Shown here piece after piece: positions 8,093-12,896 of a DNA stretch of 12,896 nucleotides. The stretch's first letter is position 1. Each line of letters begins with the position of its first letter. The stretch spans positions 1 through 12,896 of the forward strand of contig CBDTYW010000090.1 of the NCBI GenBank assembly GCA_965364735.1. The letters run 5' to 3'. The notes beneath the pieces are model-generated. The model made no database searches, was not told where the DNA came from, and worked only from the letters and a program-made list of their open reading frames with translations. Made by a program: the position numbers and the translations under genes. Origin of the DNA: CBDTYW01 sp965364735 (GTDB lineage: Bacteria > Actinomycetota > Nitriliruptoria > Nitriliruptorales > Nitriliruptoraceae).

Positions 8093-8146
8093 TGATCCGC
8101 CGAGCGATGGATTTCTCTGCGTGGTGCAGGTTTGGACGTCGCTCGC
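8093..8146 (+). repeat. 54-nt direct repeat, copy 2
   Basis: Exact copy of 8031-8084 after an 8-base spacer (CGAAGCAG), so the period is 62. Its arms are CGAGCGA (8101-8107) and TCGCTCG (8139-8145). The 3' arm of copy 1 could instead pair with the 5' arm of copy 2 over a 17-base loop, giving two exclusive folds. The G-tracts begin at the very next base, 8147. Confidence 0.93.
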
Positions 8147-8169
8147 GGGAGTGGGTGGGGACGGGTGGG
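8147..8169 (+). other. Putative G-quadruplex upstream of rarA
   Basis: Five G-runs (8147-8149, 8153-8155, 8157-8160, 8163-8165 and 8167-8169) are separated by loops of one to three bases. Four runs suffice for an intramolecular quadruplex on the coding strand. It covers the place where a -35 element would be expected for the box at 8187. Folding is an inference from the pattern only. Confidence 0.55.
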
Positions 8170-8186
8170 TCGTCGAGGTCGGGCGG

Positions 8187-8192
8187 TAGCGT
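8187..8192 (+). promoter_or_regulatory. Candidate -10 box for leaderless rarA (TAGCGT)
   Basis: TAGCGT fits TANNNT and is followed by exactly six bases before the rarA ATG. This is the spacing seen for leaderless actinobacterial transcripts, where the A of ATG is the first transcribed base. No Shine-Dalgarno separates box and start, which agrees. No -35 hexamer is evident. Confidence 0.5.
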
Positions 8193-8198
8193 CGGGGC

Positions 8199-9557
8199 AT
8201 GGAGCCTTCACTGTTCGATGCCGGGGACGAGACGTCGACGCCTGCCAACGTGGGCGTCGGTGGCCGTGCCCCGGCGCGGCCGGGGGCGTGGGCACCGTTG
8301 GCGGCGCGGATGCGCCCTGCGGACCTCTCCGAGTACGTCGGGCATGGCGAGCACGTGGGGCCCGGAACCCCGCTGCGCAACCTGCTGGACCGCAACACGG
8401 TGACGTCGTTGCTGCTCTGGGGTCCGCCGGGGAGCGGGAAGACCTCGCTCGCCCGGGTCGTCGCGAGCCACGTCGAGGCGGCGTGGACCGAGCTCAGCGC
8501 GGTGACCTCCGGCGTGAAGGATGTCCGCCGGGTCATCGAGGAGGCCTCGGCGCGCATGCAGGTGCACGGCCGTCCCACGGTCCTGTTCATCGACGAGATC
8601 CACCGGTTCAACAAGAGCCAGCAGGACGGGCTGCTCCCGGCTGTCGAGTCCGGCGCGATCACGTTGATCGGGGCGACGACCGAGAACCCGTTCTTCGAGG
8701 TGAACTCGCCGCTGCTCTCGCGTTGTCGGCTGCTGCAGCTGCAGCCGCTCACGCCTGAGGACCTCGCCGTCATCGTCACGCGAGCCGTGGCGCACGACGA
8801 CGGGCTCGCCGGTGCGGTGACGCTCACCGAGGAGGCGCTCGAGTCGCTGGTGATGATCGGTGACGGCGACGCCAGGACCGCGCTCAACGCGTTGGAGAAC
8901 GCGACCGCGGCGCTGGCCGAGGGCGTCACCGAGATCACGGCCGACCACGTCGCCGAAGCACACCGCCGCTACCGCTACGACAAGACCTCGGATGGCCACT
9001 ACGACCAGGTCTCGGCGTTCATCAAGTCGATGCGGGGGAGTGACCCGGACGCAGCGGTCTACTGGCTGCTGCGCATGATCGAGTCCGGCGAGGACCCCCG
9101 ATTCCTCGCGCGTCGCATGGTCATCCTCGCGTCCGAGGACATCGGGCTCGCCGCACCGAACGCGCTGCCCGCCGCGCTCGCGGCCTTCGACGCGCTGGAC
9201 AAGGTCGGGCTGCCCGAGGCGCGGTTCGCGCTCGTGCAGTGCGCCATCCAGCTGAGCGTCGCGCCGAAGTCCAACAGCGTCACGACCGCGATCGGTCGTG
9301 GGCTCGAGGCCGTCCGCCAGCATGGCAACGCCCCGGTTCCGCTGCCGCTGCGCGACGGACACTACAAGGGCGCGAAGTCCCTCGGACACGGTGTCGGCTA
9401 CGTCTACCCACACGATCGGGCGGACGGGTTCGCGGACCAGCAGTACCTGCCTGACGGTGTCGCGACCCACGAGCGGATCTACCAGCCGAAGGACGCCGGG
9501 CAGGAGCAGCGCGCCGGCGAGCGACTCCGGGCACTCTGGCCGAAGCGCTGGCGCTGA
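8199..9557 (+). CDS. rarA: Replication-associated recombination protein RarA (MgsA/WRNIP1 family AAA+ ATPase)
   Basis: Clamp-loader-related AAA+ ATPase that acts at stalled replication forks and DNA ends; 452 residues, normal. The core begins at PLAARMRP. Walker A is GPPGSGKT at 75-82, Walker B is LFIDEIHRF at 129-137, sensor 1 is GATTEN at 158-163, and the arginine-finger segment is SPLLSRCR at 170-177. The C-terminal tetramerisation domain shows YDQVSAFIKSMRGSDPDAAV, the MRMVILASEDIG-like block (RRMVILASEDIGLA) and HYKGAKSLGHG. The first residues, MEPSLFD, loosely resemble a beta-clamp-binding peptide. The ATG at 8199 fits a leaderless start after TAGCGT; there is no Shine-Dalgarno. A small TfoX-like gene follows 13 bp downstream, suggesting a two-gene unit. 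rarA near aspS is common in actinobacteria. Confidence 0.96.
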   Translation: MEPSLFDAGDETSTPANVGVGGRAPARPGAWAPLAARMRPADLSEYVGHGEHVGPGTPLRNLLDRNTVTSLLLWGPPGSGKTSLARVVASHVEAAWTELSAVTSGVKDVRRVIEEASARMQVHGRPTVLFIDEIHRFNKSQQDGLLPAVESGAITLIGATTENPFFEVNSPLLSRCRLLQLQPLTPEDLAVIVTRAVAHDDGLAGAVTLTEEALESLVMIGDGDARTALNALENATAALAEGVTEITADHVAEAHRRYRYDKTSDGHYDQVSAFIKSMRGSDPDAAVYWLLRMIESGEDPRFLARRMVILASEDIGLAAPNALPAALAAFDALDKVGLPEARFALVQCAIQLSVAPKSNSVTTAIGRGLEAVRQHGNAPVPLPLRDGHYKGAKSLGHGVGYVYPHDRADGFADQQYLPDGVATHERIYQPKDAGQEQRAGERLRALWPKRWR

Positions 9558-9558
9558 C

Positions 9559-9564
9559 GAGGAG
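9559..9564 (+). promoter_or_regulatory. Ribosome binding site fixing the 9571 start
   Basis: GAGGAG lies six bases before the ATG at 9571 and just after the rarA stop. It decides the start, since the open frame continues far back into rarA without meaning. Confidence 0.75.
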
Positions 9565-9570
9565 CAGGAC

Positions 9571-9930
9571 ATGGCCACGGCGAAGTACACCGGCCCGGAG
9601 GCGGCGCTGGAGCGCTACGAGCGTGCCGTCTCGGCGCTCGAGGGCGTGGACCGCAAGGGCGCCAAGAACCCCTACACGTCGCGCAACGGGCACATGTTCA
9701 GCTTCCTCGACCAGGGCGGGACGCTCGCGATCCGCCTGTCCGACGAGGATCTGCAGGAGTTCCGCGGGACCTACGAGAGCGGCCCGTCGATCCAGTACGG
9801 ATCGACGATGCGGGGCTACTCGACGGTCCCGGACGAGCTGCTCGAGGACACCGACGCTGTCGTCGCGTGGCTGAAGCGCAGCCACGACTGGATCGGGACG
9901 CTCCCGCCGAAGCCCACGAAGAAGGCCTGA
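9571..9930 (+). CDS. Small conserved TfoX/Sxy N-terminal-like protein
   Basis: A 119-residue soluble protein with no signal peptide or membrane segment. The conserved core KGAKNPYTSRNGHMFSFL (29-46), LAIRLSDEDLQEF (52-64), QYGSTMRGYSTVP (75-87) and the C-terminal KPKPT-like tail (PPKPTKK) match a widespread uncharacterised family that I associate with the TfoX/Sxy N-terminal fold. In gammaproteobacteria Sxy/TfoX controls competence, but small stand-alone relatives like this have no settled role, and none is assigned here. The ATG at 9571 is preceded by GAGGAG. The gene is 13 bp behind rarA and probably shares its transcript. Its stop is two bases from that of the convergent hydrolase/OsmC gene. 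The family match is from pattern memory; a YjbR/MmcQ-like or DUF1801-like fold is an alternative. Confidence 0.8.
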   Translation: MATAKYTGPEAALERYERAVSALEGVDRKGAKNPYTSRNGHMFSFLDQGGTLAIRLSDEDLQEFRGTYESGPSIQYGSTMRGYSTVPDELLEDTDAVVAWLKRSHDWIGTLPPKPTKKA

Positions 9931-9932
9931 CC

Positions 9933-11138
9933 TCAGCCGGCCGTGGTGTGGACTTCCAGCTGGCCCTCGAGGGTCCGGTGGACGGGGCAGCGGTCCGCGA
10001 TCGACATGAGGCGCGCGCGATCGTCGTCGGACAGGTCGCCGGTCAGCGTCACCACGCGGCGCAGCACGTCGATGCGGCCCTCGGCGTGGTCGCACTCCTG
10101 GCAGTCCTTCGCGTGGACGCGGTCGTGCGTGACCTCCGTGACGGCGGACTCGAGCGCCATCTCCTTGCGGTCCGCGTACATCCTCAGCGTCATCGAGGTG
10201 CAGGCCGCGAGCGCCGTGGCCAGGTGGTCGTACGGGGTCGGTCCCTGCTCGAGACCGCCGACGTCGATCGGCTCGTCGACGATCATCGCGAAGCCGCGCG
10301 ACGTGACCCGTGTCGGGATGCCGCCGTCGTTGCGGGCGACGGCCCCGGCCGGCTCGTACGGGCGGGCCGCAGGCGTGAGGTTCAGGTAGCGCGCAGCCCA
10401 CGCCGCGGTGACGGAGGCGACGTAGGCCGCGTCCGCCTCGTCCGTCAGGAGGTGGTTGGCCCCGTCGAGGCTGATGAAGCTCTTCGGGTGCTTCGCTGCG
10501 TCGTAGAGCAGGCGGGCGTTCTCGACCCCAACCGTGTTGTCCTGTGGTGAGTGGAAGAACAGCTTCGCGGCCTTCAGCGTGCCGAGCTGCTCGAGGAGAC
10601 GCTGGTCGCGCAGGTCGTCGACGAACGAGCCGCGGACGAGGAACTCACGCCCGGAGATCGTGACCTTCGCCTGGCCATCGCGCTCGATCGTGTCGATGTC
10701 GTCCGCGAAGAGCCCGACGACGTGGCCGGGGTCCGCGGGCGCCGCGATCGTCACCACCGCAGCCACGGACGGGACCCGTCCGGCAGCCATGAGGATGGCA
10801 GCGCCGCCGAGGCTGTGCCCGACCAGCAGCGAGGGCGCCTCGAGGTGCTCCGCGAGGTAGTCGGACGCCGCGATCAGGTCCTCGACGTCGCCGGAGAAGG
10901 TCTCGGCGAACTCGCCGGTTGAGCGTCCGAGTCCGGCGAAGTCGAACGACAGCACCGCGATCCCGGTCGCGGCGAGCGCCTCGACGATGCGACGCTCGAC
11001 CTTCAGGTCCTTCGAGCACGTGAAGCAGTGCGCGAACACGGCGGTCGCGAGGACCTCCCCGACCGGGCGGTCGATCCTGGCCGAGAGCTGCGCGCCTCGG
11101 GAGTTGGTGAACGTGCAGGTCGACGAGGACGTGGTCAT
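9933..11138 (-). CDS. Bifunctional alpha/beta hydrolase - OsmC family protein
   Basis: A 401-residue fusion. The N-terminal alpha/beta hydrolase (about 1-255) has a nucleophile elbow GHSLGG with S109, a probable acid D200 in HSPQDNTV and H229 in GANHLL, so the triad looks intact; AHCFTCSKD (36-44) is typical of this family. The C-terminal OsmC/Ohr-like domain (about 260-401) has the two redox cysteines C313 (LAACTSMTLRMYA) and C384 (DRCPVHRTL), plus a C346xxC349 pair in HAKDCQECDHAEGRID. OsmC proteins reduce organic hydroperoxides using thiols. The hydrolase substrate is unknown; cleavage of an oxidised or acylated thiol or lipid for the partner domain is a guess. The start ATG (11138-11136) overlaps the topA stop as TGATG, with GGAG (complement of 11144-11147) five bases before. 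The frame is open further upstream, but that is only topA read out of frame. Confidence 0.93.
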   Translation of the reverse strand: MTTSSSTCTFTNSRGAQLSARIDRPVGEVLATAVFAHCFTCSKDLKVERRIVEALAATGIAVLSFDFAGLGRSTGEFAETFSGDVEDLIAASDYLAEHLEAPSLLVGHSLGGAAILMAAGRVPSVAAVVTIAAPADPGHVVGLFADDIDTIERDGQAKVTISGREFLVRGSFVDDLRDQRLLEQLGTLKAAKLFFHSPQDNTVGVENARLLYDAAKHPKSFISLDGANHLLTDEADAAYVASVTAAWAARYLNLTPAARPYEPAGAVARNDGGIPTRVTSRGFAMIVDEPIDVGGLEQGPTPYDHLATALAACTSMTLRMYADRKEMALESAVTEVTHDRVHAKDCQECDHAEGRIDVLRRVVTLTGDLSDDDRARLMSIADRCPVHRTLEGQLEVHTTAG

Positions 11139-12896
11139 CAGGACTCCGGGGCTGCCTCGTCGGTCGCGGCCTTCTTCGCGACGGCCTTCTTCGTGCTCTT
11201 CTTGGCCGTGGTCTTCTTCTTGGCCGTGGTCTTCTTCTTCGCGGCCTTCTTCTTGGCCTTCTTCTTCGTCTTCTTCTTGGCCGGGCCGCGTTCGCGACGG
11301 GCCTGGAGCAGCTCTGCAGCGCGCTCGTCGGTGAGCTCCTCCGGATCCATGCCCTTCGGCAGCGACGCGTTGGTCTCGCCGTCGGTGACGTAGGGCCCGT
11401 AGCGACCCTTCTTCACGATCATCGGCTTCTCGGAGATCGGGTCGTTGCCGAGCTCCTTCAGCGGAGCGGCCACCGTGCGGGCACGGTTCTTGCCCTTGGG
11501 CTCGGCGAGGATCTTGAGCGCCTCCTCGAGGGTGATGTCGAACAGCAGCTGCTCGCTCTCGATGGAGCGGGTCTCCTTGTTCCACTTCAGGTACGGGCCG
11601 TAACGGCCGTTCAGCGCCTCGATCGGGGCTTGGTCCTCGGGGTGGAGCCCGACGGTGCGGGGCAGCTCGAGGAGCTTGATCGCCTGCTCCTGCGTGATCG
11701 TGGCGAGGTCCATGTCCTTGAAGAGCGACGCGGTCTTGACCGGCTTCTCGCCGTCCTCGCCGACCGACACGTACGGACCGAATCGGCCGTTGCGTGCGGT
11801 GATCGGGAACCCGGTCTCCTCGTCGATCCCGAACTCGCGGATGTCCTTCGGCGCGTCGAGCAGCTCGATGCACTTCTCCATCGTGAGCTCGTCCGGCGCG
11901 ATGTCCTCGGGGACCGACGCACGGTCCTCGCCGCGCTCGAGGTACGGGCCGTAGCGGCCGACGCGGGCCACCACGGGCACGCCCTCGGCGTCCATCCCGA
12001 TCGGGATCGAGTTCACCGCGCGGGCGTCGATCTGGTCGAGGCGGTTGGTGACCTTCTCCTTCAGGTGCAGGCCCTCCTCGCCCTCACCGAAGTAGAAGCG
12101 GTGCAGCCACGGGATCGGCTCGGCCTCGCCGGCGGCGATCGAGTCGAGGTCGTCCTCCATGCGGGCGGTGAACTCGTAGTCGACCAGTTCCGAGAAGTGC
12201 GTCTCCAGCAGCCCCACGACGGCGAAGGCCGTGAACGAGGGGACGAGGGCCTGGCCACGCTTGCTGACGTAGCGACGGCGAACGATCGTCTGGATGATCG
12301 AGGAGTACGTGGACGGGCGACCGACGCCGAGCTCCTCGCACTTCTTCACCAGCGAGGCCTCGGTGTAGCGCGCGGGCGGCTGGGTCTCGTGGTCCTTCGC
12401 CTCGAGCGCGCTGAGGTCCGTGCGGTCGCCCGTCGACATGGCCGGCAGGAAGCGTTCGCGGTCGGCGAGCTCCTCCTCGGGGTCGTCGGAGCCCTCCACG
12501 TAGGCACGCAGGAACCCGGGAAACGTGATCGTGCGGCCGCTGGCGGACCATTCGGTGTCACGACCCGATGCGGTGTCGACCCCGATGCGCACGGAGACCG
12601 ACTCGCCGACGGCGTCCTCCATCTGCGACGCGATCGTGCGCTGCCAGATCAGCTCGTAGAGGCGCAGCTCCTCCTTGCCCACCTGAGACGCGAGCTCCGC
12701 CGGAGTCGCGAACGACTCGCCTGCGGGCCGGACGGCCTCGTGGGCCTCCTGGGCGTTCTTCGACTTCTTCGTGTAGAGCCGCGGCTTGGCAGGCAGGTAC
12801 TCGTCGCCGTACTTCTCGCGGACCTGGGTGCGCGCCGCGTTGATGGCGGTGTCCGACAGCGTGGTGGAGTCGGTACGCATGTAGGTGATGTAGCCG
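11138..12896 (-). CDS. topA: DNA topoisomerase I, C-terminal part (5' end outside window)
   Basis: Type IA topoisomerase relaxing negative supercoils. The window begins inside the gene at GYITYMRTDSTT, which carries the active-site tyrosine (Y before MRTDS), so the TOPRIM domain lies beyond position 12896. Seen next are HEAVRPA, the block KKCEELGVGRPSTYSSIIQT, and YEFTARMEDDLDSIAAGE. Four topoisomerase C-terminal repeats follow, each with an RYGPYL/RFGPYV signature (near + strand 11950, 11780, 11600 and 11400). The protein ends in a lysine/alanine-rich tail (about 11155-11285). There are no zinc-finger cysteine clusters; this tail type is known in Mycobacterium and Streptomyces TopA, where it aids DNA binding and processivity. 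The stop overlaps the downstream hydrolase/OsmC start. Confidence 0.97.
   Translation of the reverse strand, partial: GYITYMRTDSTTLSDTAINAARTQVREKYGDEYLPAKPRLYTKKSKNAQEAHEAVRPAGESFATPAELASQVGKEELRLYELIWQRTIASQMEDAVGESVSVRIGVDTASGRDTEWSASGRTITFPGFLRAYVEGSDDPEEELADRERFLPAMSTGDRTDLSALEAKDHETQPPARYTEASLVKKCEELGVGRPSTYSSIIQTIVRRRYVSKRGQALVPSFTAFAVVGLLETHFSELVDYEFTARMEDDLDSIAAGEAEPIPWLHRFYFGEGEEGLHLKEKVTNRLDQIDARAVNSIPIGMDAEGVPVVARVGRYGPYLERGEDRASVPEDIAPDELTMEKCIELLDAPKDIREFGIDEETGFPITARNGRFGPYVSVGEDGEKPVKTASLFKDMDLATITQEQAIKLLELPRTVGLHPEDQAPIEALNGRYGPYLKWNKETRSIESEQLLFDITLEEALKILAEPKGKNRARTVAAPLKELGNDPISEKPMIVKKGRYGPYVTDGETNASLPKGMDPEELTDERAAELLQARRERGPAKKKTKKKAKKKAAKKKTTAKKKTTAKKSTKKAVAKKAATDEAAPES
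11197..11239 (-). repeat. 18-bp tandem repeat in topA lysine tail
   Basis: A period-18 stretch of about 2.4 copies, with 11201-11218 identical to 11219-11236. It encodes the TTAKKK-type hexapeptide repeated in the TopA tail. A third, degenerate lysine/alanine unit adjoins it. Such tracts can change copy number by slippage. Confidence 0.85.

Noticed and set aside
8031..8146. CRISPR-like array
   Set aside because: Only two repeats with an 8-base spacer, repeats longer than usual for CRISPR, and no cas genes nearby.
8031..8146. Insertion sequence or attachment site remnant
   Set aside because: No transposase or integrase fragment, no tRNA gene and no target duplication. The inverted arms are internal to each repeat and only 7 bp.
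8059..8403. Short + strand frame through the 54-nt repeats into rarA
   Set aside because: It runs out of frame into rarA and has no ribosome binding site. The repeat length (54) is a multiple of three but the period (62) is not, so the copies are read in different frames and selection as protein is unlikely.
8208..9590. Open frame of 460 codons antisense to rarA
   Set aside because: Same codon-bias shadow: no recognisable domain, no plausible start signal, and rarA on the other strand is unambiguous.
11028..11393. Phe/Ala/Val-rich + strand frame that looks like a membrane protein
   Set aside because: It is the exact antisense of the TopA lysine codons (AAG read as CTT and TTC), so the hydrophobic look is an artefact.

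Overview
The window is a GC-rich bacterial chromosome segment, almost wholly coding, with strongly GC-biased third codon positions. Gene order and gene types point to Actinobacteriota: a bifunctional Rel with an actinobacterial-style synthetase motif, a DNA topoisomerase I that ends in a lysine-rich tail instead of zinc fingers, a RarA with an N-terminal extension, and TANNNT -10-like boxes including a leaderless-type start. The HisRS type and some gene neighbours fit a deep-branching class (for example Acidimicrobiia or Thermoleophilia) better than Streptomyces or Mycobacterium, but this is an inference from memory, not a measured placement.

Layout. On the + strand: secF (19-1083) overlaps apt (1080-1613) by ATGA. 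After a short gap with a possible promoter comes rel (1700-4030), the (p)ppGpp synthetase/hydrolase. A hairpin and a second possible promoter lie before a metallo-beta-lactamase-fold hydrolase (4088-4831), followed by hisS (4878-6209) and aspS (6246-8033). The aspS-rarA gap (8034-8198) is the most unusual non-coding stretch. It holds two perfect 54-nt direct repeats, each with 7-bp inverted arms, then five G-tracts that could form a G-quadruplex, then a -10 box spaced for a leaderless rarA mRNA. rarA (8199-9557) is followed 13 nt later by a small TfoX-like protein (9571-9930). On the - strand, converging on it with 2 bp between stop codons, are topA (12896-11138, 5' end outside the window) and a fused alpha/beta hydrolase-OsmC protein (11138-9933). 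The latter two are joined by a TGATG stop/start overlap.

How the genes relate. The sec-apt-rel-MBL-hisS-aspS-rarA order is an old actinobacterial housekeeping block of protein export, purine salvage, stringent response, aminoacylation and fork maintenance. rel and hisS/aspS are linked in logic, since uncharged tRNA is the starvation signal. The AspRS carries the histidine that marks non-discriminating enzymes, so Asn-tRNA is probably made here by the GatCAB amidotransferase route. topA and the hydrolase/OsmC gene form a separate unit.

I see no phage, transposase, CRISPR array, toxin-antitoxin pair, rRNA or tRNA gene. No new multi-gene system is evident. The best candidate for something undescribed is the repeat/G-tract/leaderless-promoter stretch between aspS and rarA.
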